A DNA stretch of 64,000 bases from Suillus spraguei (GCA_016800925.1 JABCPU010000102.1:1-64000), one strand, 5' to 3'. Counted from the first letter of the stretch, positions 34,926 to 46,850 are shown. The notes: generated from the letters alone by a model not told the origin. Translations and numbers: made by a program.

Positions 34926-35566
34926 CCACCATGGAGTATCATAGCTGGGAATAATCTGGGATGGATGTCCCAGAGCTGCGACATCATCAAACTGACATAG
35001 GTGGGATGAAAAGATGTGGTCTGGAACAGTGTTCCAGGTGAGCATGGGATACAATGTCAGGACATGAGCGACTGGGCTTGGAACAACAGAAACGATGTTC
35101 CTTGCAGCTGAGTACTGCAGGAGTGGTGTAACAAATGTCTGTTGGAAATCTCAGCATTGCCCACAAAAGTCAGCTGGTCATCTGGTAATCAGTCACTTAC
35201 ATTGATCTCCCATTGCAGCCCGGCTTTAAAGTACATGATCCGGGCAGAAGAGGGAGGGTTGTTAGCAGCCTCCATCTGATACTGAGAGATACATGCGCAG
35301 ATGCGCAATGCAGCCATATTCAAAGTACAAGAAATATCAGCTTCATGGGTTGCCAGTGATGTCCAGTATTTGGAGTGCCAGATGTGGATGCAGGAGTTTC
35401 AGGCATGGCTAATGCAAGAGTGTGACGCTGGGAATGAAAGTGACAGATGGTGAAGAGGTGATGATATGAGTCACTGATGGATGGATTAGAAATTCAAACT
35501 CCGACATGGGCTGACCCGGGACTCAATGTTTGGGTGTCAAATATGCATTTCATCAGCAAAGCAAAT

Positions 35567-35765
35567 TCATTCATGTGCACCATCGATCAACGTGGGCTGC
35601 AGGTCTTGAAATGCTGCCTGTGCATCTTGAGCTAGTAAGGAATACATTTGAGACTGCCTTCTGGCATAGCATGCATGACCCGGAAGTTGTTTCAACAATG
35701 ATTCCTGCATCCGGGCACCCCATTGGGTTGCCTTCCACAAGAAAAAGTTGCACATCCAATCCATC
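35567..35765 (-). pseudogene. KDZ-2 transposase, last segment
   Basis: Final 66 codons of the CxC2-type transposase, left of solo LTR 2. After removal of the LTR and one CCATC duplication, the upstream ISLVQSEM joins in frame to DWMCNFFLWKATQW. The segment then runs to a stop at 35567. The hydrophobic and charged pattern matches the usual end of this KDZ family (EM-W-x-x-x-F-x-H-x-x-x-W). Confidence 0.75.
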
Positions 35766-36534
35766 TGTCATATACCATACTTCTAATCTCAGATCCGATC
35801 ATATCCGTCCAGATCCGATCGTTTCCATATCCGTCCAGTCCACAGATCCTGTCTGGACCACCCATCCGAATGTACTCACTTCTCGCACCTTAACTCCCTG
35901 GTGAACATCTGCGTCTATCTCCTTTCGTCTTTTCTCCTACTACCGGTACTCCGGCTGTGTATATTTCCGTCCTGTGTTACTGATCCGTTTCCTGTGTTCA
36001 TTTCCGATTCATGCTTACTGATCCGCTGTGCAATAACTAATAGACTTCCGTTACACTTCGTACATAGCCCTCGGTCCCGGACTTGCTAATTATCCGTCTT
36101 AGATACTTACTGTATATAAACCACTTGTAGATCTCCGTAGAACCTTAGTTCGAATATCATCTTAGATTCTACTCATTCTGCCTCCTCCGGACTTAAGCCA
36201 CTCTCCGCTTTAAGTCACCCTCCGAGACTTAGGATTGACTCCTATAGTCTATACCTCCGACTCTATCTTCGGATAGTCCATCTCCGTTAGTTTCTAGTTA
36301 GGAACTCGTTCTGAAACTAGCCTTAATCTCTGTCCTCTCCTTACGTTCCGAATTACCTTTGGACGTATTATATCCGACACCTTTGGACACCCGGATCCGT
36401 CACGCAACCCCTTCCGGGTCTTCGGACGAATAACTCCTCCCTGAAATAAGGGGCATTACTCGAGAAAGGGGCACAGTGTATGAACTGAGGCCAAAGCCCT
36501 TCGGATCTCTCTACCCTTGAGTACAGTCTTAACA
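35766..36534 (-). mobile_element. Solo LTR 2 (769 bp)
   Basis: Reads TGTCATATACC...GTCTTAACA on the plus strand, the reverse complement of the solo LTR 1 type. Exact CCATC duplications flank it (35761-35765 and 36535-36539). It interrupts the KDZ-2 coding sequence near its 3' end. Confidence 0.92.
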
Positions 36535-37450
36535 CCATCTCTGATTGCACCAATGATATTTCTTCCATCCATCGATCCCGTAGTGCCTTTGCCCGAAGCC
36601 AATGAACTCGGTAAACTTGGGATGGGTCCTGTCAGCTCACCACGGGATATATCAAGCATGCCCGAACTCACATTCCTCATTCCACGAATTTTCTGGACCC
36701 TCCATATCGACTTCCACTGACCAGAACCAAGCGAGGGACTCATTTCGCTGACCTTGGGCGTTTGGATTGCCGACGGCAGTGCTGATTTTGAGCTGCTCAC
36801 AAAGCAGGGGTTTGTATTTCTGAAGCTGGTCTGGCCCTGGCTCAAGTTGTATCATTTGCTTCCTGGTTTTTGTATATATACTGGCATGTAGGGATACTGC
36901 CTGCTGCACTGATGTCACCTGGGACCACGCTCGAGTTTTTAGGGCTTGAGATTTGGCTTGCCTCACTGTTGTTCGGAACAGGATAGCCTTGTTGCACAAG
37001 TTAATGTGGAGATTGTGCAGGGCATCATTGGCCTGCCCTTCACAAAGCGACATCTCCAACGGAATCAGATCCTCTGCCATACAGCGTCTGCAATGTTCAA
37101 CCCTGAGGTTTGATGGCAATGGAATTATGGTGAGCTCAGGTGAGTTTGTCCATGCATCAGATGTCTCGGTGAAATCTGCCGGGTCATCATCGATATCATC
37201 AAGAATATCTGTGTTCAAGTCGTCAGGATCATCATCTGCATCAAATCCCTCTCCCAGATGCATAAGAGCAGACCGAGTGAATTCATCTATCTGGCCTTGG
37301 ATATGATCGCGTTGCCAGGCGATATCTAATCTCTGTGTCTCCATCGATCGTCTTCCAATTCTGCGGACCTCGATGAGCAATGCAATTTGAGCCTCTTCAA
37401 TTGCCAACCCAATGGATATCCATGTTGCCACAGATCTGCGAGAGGGTGCT
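36535..37450 (-). pseudogene. KDZ-2 transposase, C-terminal segment
   Basis: Continuous coding from SVATWISIGLAIEEAQIALL, through RDHIQGQIDEFTRSA and HLGEGFDADD, then LRVEHCRRC, NDALHNLHINLCNK and GQRNESLAWFWS, to NSWNEE. A 56-bp intron (36616-36671) is followed by FYRVHWLRAKALRDRWMEE. These are standard late blocks of the large CxC2 KDZ family. On the right it abuts element C, and on the left solo LTR 2. No internal stop in this segment. Confidence 0.88.
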
Positions 37451-37927
37451 TGTTACGAACTGGGGTGGCGTCACCAGCGACAGTGAAAAGACACAGACGG
37501 TCTGCTGGGAGGTTCTTACAATGTCCAAAAGAGGACAAGGTAAAAGTACAAGGAACGTGTTCCGAGTACGATCAAGGGTCTGGCCTCAAGGATAAGTCCA
37601 AGAGGTTCTGCAAGAAATAGAGACTAAGGCTAAGGGGTGCTTAGACTTAGAGACGATTCAAGACGACTTAGGTTGGAGACCTAAGCGAAGGAGATTCCAG
37701 GTAAAACCCAGTAAGATTAAAGTAAGGAATCTACTGCAAGTACACTGTGCTTAAATAGGCCAATATGTGCGCACAGACCAAGTAACTGTGAGAATGTAAC
37801 TGCGTATCCTAATAAGAAAGGCATGTGTTGTACAGATGCGTTGAGCATATAAGGCAAAGTCATGTGACACGTCATACAAGTTAAGGAAACAAAGGGAAAA
37901 TGAATAGGGGTACGTATGATTGTAACA
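37451..37927 (-). repeat. Element C 3' LTR
   Basis: 477 bp, plus-strand TGTTACGAACTGG...GATTGTAACA. Same family as the LTRs of B, D and E. Confidence 0.92.
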
Positions 37928-37960
37928 TTACCCCCGTATTACATTGAAAATCACCGACTT

Positions 37961-39429
37961 TCAAACATCTCTGTTGTCGTCATAGACGGGATCATAGTCG
38001 TCATAATTAGCGACGTCTTCATCAGCGGCACTTCCTCCTAACATATAGGCTGCTTCCTCCTCTGCTACAGTCCTTGCCCGTCGACCTTCTTTGCGTTGTC
38101 GACGGTTAATAAGATACTGTTCCCACCTACGCAGTGCATCATAGAATCCATCGTCCTTCCAGGTAAGCGTAAATGGAGGTTCCCCACGACGCTGGGGGCA
38201 ATAAAGAGATAAATGGGTAGGAGCGTGTCGAAGGCAGATTTGGCACTGATAGTCAAGGCAATTCTTTTGCCGATGTCCGACGATGCCACATAGTCGGCAT
38301 TTCATGTTTTCATCAGTGTTAGAGGTGGTCATGCGTAAGGGTGATGGTGAAATAACGGGTTTGGGACTGATGGATCTAGCACGTTTCTTTCCTTTCTGTC
38401 ACATCATGCGTTTTAAGGCGAAGGCATTGTCACGCCTAAGCTGCGTTTGTTGTTTGCTGGTTAGCATATACGCGGAGGCAGGGAGGTCAGGAGTAGTCCC
38501 TTGTTCAGCAACCGCAAGAAGTTCGTTAGAGGAAGAAGGGGAAGTGATGCCAAAGTCTTTTACTAAAACTGGCGAGACAGGATCCATTGGACCAAATGAT
38601 GACGGAATAGTCATGGGAGGATGGATATGGAGGTCGTGAAGTCGAGGACTGAGTGTTACCAGCTCAGTGACAGGGACTCCCAATAGTTTCGCGGCCTCAC
38701 ACTGTTCTTCTGTGCAAGGTTCATATAGCCACGCAGGATGGTCAAGAGAGACTATGACAGAAGACGGTAAAGTCGGTTTCTCGATAGGAGACAGGGTTTG
38801 GGGGAAATGAGGTCGGCTTGCGTTTGTTGTAGATCAGTGATGGCTTCTTCGACTAAGTTTCTGGCTGCTCTGGTTTCAGCGACTGATTGATGGATGGTTT
38901 CGACAACTGCGTTGGTAAGCTGCCCGATCTCTTGAACAGCAGTGCATAAGCCAGCAAGGGCGTCAACACTAGAATACACACGCGAAGAAGAGGGTACTGG
39001 AATAGGAAGTGATGTATCTTCCTGCGGAGAGGGAGGTCGAGCAACACCTGCTCGACGTTCAGCCATGATGTGAATAGCTTCTTCAACATTGCTTTTAAAA
39101 GAACCCGGAAGCAACAGCATAGCGTAAGAACGAATACGTTTTTGAAGATGTAGGAAGCGTTGACGGAATGTAGGATTGGTAGTTTCGTTGGCTGTGGCTT
39201 CGATAAGAGCGGCGGTGCGGATAATGTTGACGAGGAGGAGGGCTGGGAAGGCACCTTTTTCTGTGAGAATTCTTTCAATTTCAAGGGCATGTCCTTCACA
39301 TAGAAGGGCGGCTTCGATGTAAGAAGTATTGTCGATTTCTGTGGTGAGGGATCCGTAGTTTTCAACATCAGAGTCGGAGTCATTGTTGGCAATGGTGACG
39401 GGGGTGATATAGGCAGTGGGGAAAGACAT
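37961..39429 (-). pseudogene. Element C extra 3' ORF (helical N-terminus, two zinc knuckles)
   Basis: The start MSFPTAYITP at 39429 lies about 55 bp after the chromodomain stop. An N-terminal helical domain (ALLCEGHALEIERIL, HLQKRIRSYAMLLLP, EEAIHIMAERRAGVARPP) is followed by a coiled-coil-like LVEEAITDLQQTQADL. A linker (PSSFGPMDPVSPVLVKDFGI) and a basic stretch follow. The C-terminal part (38332-37961) has C-x2-C-x4-H-x4-C plus a second knuckle C-x2-C-x8-H-x4-C, then an acidic tail. Frameshifts near 38750 and 38400 split it into three pieces. It has the layout of a nucleic-acid-binding Gag-like protein, but sits downstream of Pol. Role unknown. Confidence 0.75.
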
Positions 39430-39482
39430 TTCGATGGTGGTATTTGATCAAGTGCTGGTGCGGTTGATTGACTGAAGGGTAA

Positions 39483-42400
39483 TCAGAGGGCGTGTTGCTT
39501 CTTATAAGCATTCAAGATTCGAGCGGAGTTCTTCAAGTTCTTCTCTGGGAGCCACTCGTTATCTCCCGATGAATATCCTTTCCAAGAAATGAGATAGCGT
39601 CGGCGAGTGCCGGTTCCTTTGTGAGAAAGAATTGCTTCTATTTCATATTCTTCTTCTTCTTCAATGATGTCAGGTGGTGGTTCAGGGAAGTTCGGACCGT
39701 GTACGTCCATTTCGCTATAGGACGACAAGATGGAAGCGTGGAACGTAGAATGAATTTTCCACTGTGGAGGGAGCTTGAGTGTGAATGTGATGGGTGATAA
39801 GACGTTGGTGATCGGGAAGGGTCCATATCGCTTCAGCGCAAGTTTCTTTGATGGGAGTTTAAGTCTAAGATTGGCAGCAGATAACCAAACCTTATCTCCG
39901 ATTTTCCATGGGATGTACTTATCTCCTCAGGATCGTTCTGCCATTGTTTGCATTGCAATGTTATGGCAGGCGATTGCTTCTTCTCTTATCTTCTGCAGTG
40001 ATCGTACTCATCTTCTGCTGCGGGGACTGATGAATCAGGGATAAGGTGAGGGATGGCCGTGGTTCATATCCCATCATCAAATAGAAGGGTGATGCATTCC
40101 TTGCATCATGTTTTCGGTGGTTGTGGACGAATTCTGCTATTGGTAGGTGTTCTACCCAATCTTCGGGGTTATTGCGGCAATAGATGCGTAGGTATGTTTC
40201 AAGTTCTTGATTAAGCCTTTCCGTTTGACCATCGGTCTGAGGGTGATAAGCTGTGGATGGAGCAATGATGTAATCGAGAAGTCGGGCAAGCTCCTTAGAG
40301 AACGTGATAGGAACTGTGGACCTCGATCCGAGATGACTTTGTCATGGAGTCCAAATCGACGGTAAACATGTTTCAAGAATAGCTTAGCAATCCCTTCGGA
40401 CGTGACAGTTTTCAAACAAGGGATAATAATTACCCCCTTCGTAAGGCCATGGTCTATCACGACCATGATACTGTCAAAGCCTCCAGAGACAGGGAGGTCA
40501 GTGATAAGATCGACAGAGACCTGAGAGAAAGAACGGGTCGCAGAGGAGGGAATTGGGGTAAGTGGGGGTCGAACGGGATGTGTATCCGCTTTCATTTGCT
40601 GACAAAGGGCGCAACCCTCAACATACTTCCGAATATAGGAGCCCATGGCAGGCCACCAGGCTTCTCTCTTGACGAGCTCTTCAGTTTTGAATCTACCGGG
40701 TGGCCCACAGTAGGGTGATCATGGTACCGTTTCAGGATATCGGAACGATGTGCCGGTGGAATGTAGGCACGATTCTTAAAGTAGAGGACGTTCTCCTCAA
40801 TCTTCCAGTCAGAGAGTGCCGATTTCATAGGAGGAAGGCACACGCCATCAAGGGCGTCAGATGCTGTTTTAAAGACAGGGTCGTCAAGGGGATCAGAGGA
40901 TGATAATACATCCTTTAGGTCGGTGTCAATAAGACGAACGAATAGAGTGTCAGGGAGGAGAGTCTGGTCCTCGTTATCGTCTTTGCCGGAGTCGTAGTCA
41001 GGCCGGTGAGATAATGCATCAGGTACTGCCAATTTAGTACCTGCAACGTGATGCAGTTCAATGTCGTAAATAGACAAGATCAATTGCCAACGTGCTTGGC
41101 GACAGGTAAGCTTCTGTGCACTTCTCAAGTAAAGAAGATTCTTGTGGTCGGTGAATACCAGGACAGGGTGTGGGTTTCCTTCAAGATAATGACGCCATTC
41201 GTTCAATGCCCGAATTACGGCAAGGAGTTCCCGGTCAAAGATCTGGTAATTGCGTTCTGCGGGGTTCAAAGACTGTGAGAGATATGCACATGGATGATAA
41301 ACACCATTCTCATCGGTCTGCAGGAGAACTCCGCCAGTTGCTACGAGTGAAGCATCGGTAGCAATAGCAAATTGCCAGGAGGATCAGGATTACGGAGTAC
41401 CGGTTGGGATGTGAAGCGTCTTTTAGTTCTTCGAAGGTGTCCATGCATTCAGTTGACCAATCAAAGGCCTTATCTTTCTTTGTTAAATCAATAAGAGGTC
41501 GGGCGATGTCAGAATAGTGGGAAATGAACGTGCGGTAGAAGTTACAAAAGCCGAGGAATGACCGAACATCTTTTACAGATTTCGGGACTGGCCATTCGGA
41601 GATTCCCTTGGTCTTGGCGATGTCCATAGCAACTTGTCCGGGGCGAATTATCATTCTGAGGTATTCCACTTCTTCTGCATCGAAGGTGCATTTCTCTGGT
41701 TTCAAGAATAGATGCTCTTTTCATATCTTCGTTAAAACCCGTCTTGTCTGTTCACGGTGTTCTGCCATAGTCGTGGAGAAAATCAAGATATCATCCATGT
41801 AGATAACCATCCATCCTTCGTTGATTTCTTGTTGGAAGGTGCGATTCATGTATGCCTGGAAAGTTGCCGGTGAATTGCAGAGGCCAAAGAACATGACGTT
41901 TGGTTCGAAGAGGCCAAATTCCGTTGTAAAAGCAGCTTTCCAGCGATCATCGGGATGGATGCGGATATTGTTATAACCGGACCGAATATCCATTTTCGTA
42001 AAGAACTGTGCGTTATGAAGATGTGCGACAAGGGAGATAGGGAGTGGGAGTGGATAGGCGTTCTTTACTGTCCAATCATTGATGTAGCGATAATCTTGAC
42101 AGGGACGCAATTCTCCACTCTTCTTTCCCACAAAGAAGAAGCCACTGGCTTGGGGTGACTTCGATTCTGAGATAAAACCTTTTGCAACGTTTTCATCGAT
42201 AAACATTTTGACAGCGCGCGTTCTTTTTCCGATAGCGGGTAAACCTTAGACATGCGAGGGAGAAAACCGGGTTTAGTGTCGATCCAATGATCTATACCAG
42301 GGCATTTGGGGGGTAGTTTGTTCAATCCGTTTTTTGCAAAGACATCTGCGAAGTCGTTCAAATAGTCCGGGACCAATTCTTCAAAGGATTTCTTCTTCTT

Positions 42401-43600
42401 TTCCTTCTCATCCGTGGCGAATTCCTGAGCTTTGTTACTGTATTTCGGAGGGAAAGAGGAGTTGTAGAGTAATTGGGGAGTTGTTCGAGTCGAGAAGTTC
42501 CATCACGTGTCAGGGGTGTGTCCATGGAAACTTCTTCTATGATTCTCATGCTAACTCCATCAGTATCGTATTCCACAAGAAATTCTCCATCTCCTAGTTC
42601 ATAAGAGGAAATTTCACATACTTCTGGCGCGTGCCAGACATCTTGCATTGTGTTGAATTGGTCATCATCCTCCGTTGGGATCAACGAGGGCACGGGTTCT
42701 TCTTCATCGGGGATTTCCTCAATTGAAGCCGAGGGAGTATGTTGAAGAGTTTTCGGGGGACATAGAACTTGGATAGTTTCGGTACATTTGTATCCCGACC
42801 AGGGATCTCTTCTTCTGCTTTTCTTTTTCCATACTTCTGTTCTTCTATTGGCCGTTGCTCAGTAGGTTCTTGTCCAACTCGATGCTCAGGTTCGGATTCA
42901 TTCTTGCGCTTTTCTGCGCGGGGAATAGGTGATACTGCTCGCGGTAATTGTACACGGGGAGCAGGGTCTGTAGTACATGGCATTTGTACTTCTGGTTCAG
43001 GATCTTGAAGAATAAGAGGGGTGACGAGGGATTTCGGAAGTTGGGAATGTTGCCATTTCTTAGGATGGCAGTGGAAAATTGGGGTAGTCCATTCTTCTTC
43101 CATCGTTATCCATATCAATCTCAATTTCGCCCGATTTCATTGTTCGAGGGAGGACTAGTGTTTCAGCAGCCCAATCTATACTTGGGTTCATTGCGCATAA
43201 CCATGGAATTCCCAGAAGGATTTGATCTCTCCTTCCCAGCTTGGTGATATTGAATTTCCCATACATGGTCCGTTCATCGATCTTGACCACTAACATGCAA
43301 TAGTGCGTGATTGGTCCTCCTTTTATGAGAGTTCCATCTGCCGTAGTAACTCGAAACGGTGTTTTGAGTTTTCATCGTGTGATTTGATGGAGTTTCACAA
43401 ACTCTTCAGAGATGAACGTTCCGGCTGTGCCCAATCAATAACAGCGGTGGTGTCGATGGATTTTAAGCGAGTACGCGAGTGAAGGGTGATAGGGACACGA
43501 AGTTCTTTTCTTTCACCTACAGCACGTACAAGTCTTAGTAATATATTGGGAGAAACATACATCGAGTCTTTGTTTCTCCAAGTCAAAAATCCGCAACGAT
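39483..43600 (-). pseudogene. Element C Pol (protease to chromodomain)
   Basis: Protease begins after the Gag frameshift site (about 43590). One base is missing inside the D-S-G active site (AVIDWAQ in place of AVIDSGA, about 43440), which breaks the frame. Reverse transcriptase occupies 42206-41310 with YMDDIL and one break near 41720. RNase H runs from 41269. The integrase zinc finger and core lie at 40720-40152 ([21 protein letters not shown]). The chromodomain at 39728-39483 has [10 protein letters not shown] and [16 protein letters not shown], then a stop. Several frameshifts remain, so this copy is not autonomous. Confidence 0.88.
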
Positions 43601-44421
43601 CCGCCTTACAGTTTCTTCTTCATCGTCTTCCCCTTCTTTCACTTCAGTTTGACGAAGTGGGGTCTTCTTCTTTCTGTCAGGACAATTATGAATGCGGTGC
43701 CTGTTTTCTTGCATCCGAAGCATTGTCCCTTCTTCATGCATTCGGATCTTTCCGTGTCGGAGATTCGATCTACGACCATTGCGTTGGAGTCACGATTAGG
43801 GATGTATCATGCGTTTCCGTAGTTCTTCTTCTTCTGTTGTGGAGCATGTTGTGTCCTCATGGCTTGGAGACGATGATGGGAATTGTCAATGGAAACGCAC
43901 TGCAGTATAACGTCTCGGAATACTTCTGATACATCTCCTAGTGCGAAAAGCTTTGTAAGGATACCCCAATTCAGGCCATCTTGGAAAAACTGGATCTTTG
44001 TTGCGTTATCGGTGACATGAGCCTTGGCTGCAAGTGCCTCAAAGTCAGCGATATAGGTGTGAAGATCTCTGCTTCCTTGTTTGAGATCCCTGAGTTTCGT
44101 GAGCACGGTTCCTTTGGTATCCACTGGATCAAAGGCTTCTTTGAAACTTTTCATAAAATCTGCCATTGTTCCATAACCAACTTTTTGTCCAGAAGTGTCG
44201 GTTGATTGAGCATGGTCGAGGAATTGCTCTTTCCAAGATTTGGCATTCTTTTCAGTCATGAAGGATGTTATGAAAATGATCTTCTGTTTGTCGGTGGTAT
44301 AAAGCTTTTCGTTGATATCGAAGTGAAGATTACATGACTGGATAAACTCGCGGGAATTGTCACGATCTCCATCAAAGGCTTTTGGCTGGCCAATCTTGTA
44401 TTCAAATTCTTTGGTCGCCAT
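43598..44421 (-). pseudogene. Element C Gag, one TGA
   Basis: ATG at 44421; 204 codons to TGA 43807-43809. Beyond it the same frame continues with YIPNRDSNA toward the zinc-knuckle region. Element D has CGA (Arg) at this exact codon, so this is a direct CGA-to-TGA change. Two further G/A or C/T differences spoil the zinc-knuckle region, where the reading is shifted. Otherwise collinear with the Gag of D and E. Confidence 0.87.
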
Positions 44422-44529
44422 GTCTGGTGATTCTTCTGGTGAGTTATACTTTCTCGGTGCCTACACGCGCTGTCTTGCTGTCCATTAGGGCTTGTCTTCT
44501 GTCAGAGGGCCTCTCTTGACAATCTGCTC

Positions 44530-44545
44530 AGCGTACGCGTACGCT
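44530..44545. repeat. 16-bp palindrome in the element C leader
   Basis: Same AGCGTACGCGTACGCT palindrome, at the same place between Gag and the 5' LTR, as in elements B and D. Confidence 0.8.
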
Positions 44546-44619
44546 AGTCTTCTGATCTAAGCGATCAGGGTTGAGGGTCAAAGACTAGATAGTCGACGAT
44601 CAAAATGACTTTAATCTTT

Positions 44620-45095
44620 TGTTACAAACTGGGGTGGCGTCACCAGCGACAGTGAAAAGACACAGACGGTCTGCTGGGAGGTTCTTACAATGTCCAAAAG
44701 AGGACAAGGTGAAAGTACAAGGAACGCGTTCCGAGTACGATCAAGGGTCTGGCCTCAAGGATAAGTCCAAGAGGTTCTGCAAGAAATAGAGACTAAGGCT
44801 AAGGGTGCTTAGACTTAGAGACGATTCAAGACGACTTAGGTTGGAGACCTAAGCGAAGGAGATTCCAGGTAAAACCCAGTAAGATTAAAGTAAGGAATCT
44901 ACTGCAAGTACACTGTGCTTAAATAGGCCAATATGTGCGCACAGACCAAGTAACTGTGAGAATGTAACTGCGTATCCTAATAAGAAAGGCATGTGTTGTA
45001 CAGATGCATTGAGCATATAAGGCAAAGTCATGTGACACGTCATACAAGTTAAGGAAACAAAGGGAAAATGAATAGGGGTACGTACGATTGTAACA
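44620..45095 (-). repeat. Element C 5' LTR
   Basis: 476 bp, plus-strand TGTTACAAACTGG...GATTGTAACA. The bases just inside (CTTTAATCTTT on the plus strand) are shared by all family-2 copies and mark the primer-binding area. They match no common tRNA 3' end that I can name. Confidence 0.92.
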
Positions 45096-46797
45096 GTGCC
45101 GCATGACGGGCATTACCCGCTTCTAGTAGTCTAAGCTCGATCTCCTTTTTGCTTGGTGCTAAGTGCAAAATGAATGTGGAGCTCCATGGAGACAAAGAAT
45201 GTCAACTTACCCTTCTTGATATTGATTTCATATAAATCCATCACCGCAGGATCCCTGATTCTCTTGGACTGAGCGACCATCTCACTGGCTAACCATTGTG
45301 TCTTTAAATTGCCGGGTGCAGCTTCATCTAGTCTGTCGAAAGCCTTGCCACTTTCGGCGATGCCATTCTTTGCCAGCTTGTATTTCCGGCAAAGAGTCCT
45401 TTTCATGTGGATCATCTTGCAGAAATTGGAATCATTCATCTGATAATCAAGACATTCCTTTCGGTGCGGGGATGACATTCCCTGAGCGGCAGGGGAAATC
45501 AGGTTGAGACGCGCCCATAGGGTCTCCATGATCTCTCCATCAATCCGGCCAATGCCTTCAATAAAATTTGAAGCATATCGGACATAGCAACTGTCCTTAT
45601 GTCCATGCACATGCCACAACCCGATTCCAGGAATGATGGTCAGTTCCGGTACCATGTCAAGGTATCGGCTTCGATCCACCCAAACACGAAAGTGCTTGTT
45701 GTATTGACAATTGATGTCATAGAAGGTGACAGCCCTGGTAATGCCTTCCATGTTGTGCTGGGCAGCCTCACAAAGGGCATAGTCCATGTTCATTTGTCTG
45801 CAAATGATGCATGGTCAACTAGTGAATGTCAAATGGCATGTTTGGCTTGCCTTTCCCCTTTCTGAAAATCAACCATTGAGTGAGGGACAAAGCACCCGTG
45901 CCGGGCGCAGGCAACTCCCCCGATTCCTGTGGACTCGAGCTTGTGCTCCGCCGCATTTGCTTGATTGACCGCCTGGTGATTGTTGCAGCTCGATTTTTCC
46001 ACTGTGTCAGCAGCCTCCACAAGATGCATTTTATACCAGTCCTTTCGACCATGAATCCAAGCCCATCTGCCTCATCGAAAATGCATTCAGCTTTTTTGTA
46101 TCCATATGTTTTCCACTAGTTCTCATCATCGCTGAGTTCACTTCGGTATTGAAGAGGACTCACTCATCAAGTGATTCATCCCCTGACAAAGATACATTAA
46201 TCCCAGGCTGAGGACATGCTGGGCAAAATAATGCAAGATCTCCTGCGTTCAGGATGTCAGAACAATGGCCATAGCCATGCAATTTCATGGTCTTCAACTG
46301 CCTCCACTGTCGAGCGACTCTCATGAGCTCTCTGTATCGATCCTTGCCACGGCCTGTGTCAACATAATGTCCTTTAGATGAAGCACAAATAGCATTACTG
46401 GAACAAGGTGTGGAAACATGCTCGAGGTCATTCGCCGGAGCTTACTGTAATAGTTCATTGTGGAGGTGCCGCATTCAAGGTTGTCCAATGGAAAATCATC
46501 CAGCACTCCGAAGGTAAACACGGTCTTTGGCCTGTTAAACAATGCAGGGAAAAATCCATGCTGAAACATTTGAATGTCCGGACTCATGGCATTTGGACAA
46601 TCACAGCATCGAACCTCAAGGCAGTGAACTCCGGACTTGTCAACGATGACCATGGTGTTTTCCTTCGGCTGGAAATCAGGTCCCGACACATACGGAAGAT
46701 CTTCGGGCTCAAGCTGGTCTTCAGGTTCATCTCCTTCAAACACATCCCACCTATCTGTGAGCACCGGACATTGCGTGCCATCATGCCTGAGGTGTAT
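45096..46797 (-). pseudogene. KDZ-2 transposase, CxC2 remainder and catalytic core
   Basis: Reading right to left: HDGTQCP, the second half of the CxC2 region (HCLEVRCCDCP, GFFPALFNRPKTVFTF, NYYSKLRRMTSSMFPHLVP) and a 56-bp intron (46343-46398). Then DRYRELMRVARQWRQL and LALFCPACPQPGIN, followed by the core with GFMVERTG, CNNHQAVNQANA and GIGGVACARHGCFVPHSMVDFQ. FYDINCQYNKH, GLWHVHGHKDSCYVRYASNF and RIDGEIMETLWA follow. A 53-bp intron at 45798-45850 has a GC donor and AG acceptor. Another (45159-45210) leads to KKEIELRLLEAGNARHA at element C. Lesions: TGA at 46160-46162 where TGG (Trp) is expected, and one base lost near 46030. Two retroelements bound this segment. Confidence 0.9.
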
Positions 46798-46850
46798 TGT
46801 TACGAACTGGGGTGGCGTCACCAGCGACAGTGAAAAGACACAGCCGGTCT
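46798..46850 (-). repeat. Element D truncated 3' LTR
   Basis: Only the terminal 53 bp of the LTR (TGTTACGAACTGG...CAGCCGGTCT). It ends abruptly at a junction with internal sequence in the opposite orientation. Confidence 0.9.

Larger units (their letters stand above)
33293..35440 (-). pseudogene. Unrecognised gene split by solo LTR 3
   Basis: Reading right to left: SCTLNMAALRICACISQYQ and MYFKAGLQWEIN (about 35330-35205), a likely GT-AG intron (about 35140-35201), then TFVTPLLQYSAARNIVSVV, the YPMLTWNTVPDHIFSSHLC block and QIIPSYDTPWW (to 34931). Once the solo LTR and one CCACC duplication are removed, the frame continues directly as MGHTEILNEPWQWGQIMRS and QHWMENGVEDDG (33480-33350). The clean junction shows this was one coding exon. 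I do not recognise the family. It lies between the TET/JBP-like gene and the KDZ-2 transposase on the latter's strand, so it may be a KDZ cargo gene. Confidence 0.5.
37451..45095 (-). mobile_element. Element C: chromovirus family 2, inserted in KDZ-2
   Basis: 7645 bp on the minus strand. LTRs are 37451-37927 (477 bp, 3') and 44620-45095 (476 bp, 5'), differing at about six positions, five of them transitions. Flanks are GTGCT and GTGCC, a target-site duplication with one mismatch. Removing the element with one duplication restores the KDZ-2 frame across the junction (ARHAAPSRRSVATW). Gag, Pol and the extra ORF are all present with some lesions. Confidence 0.94.
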
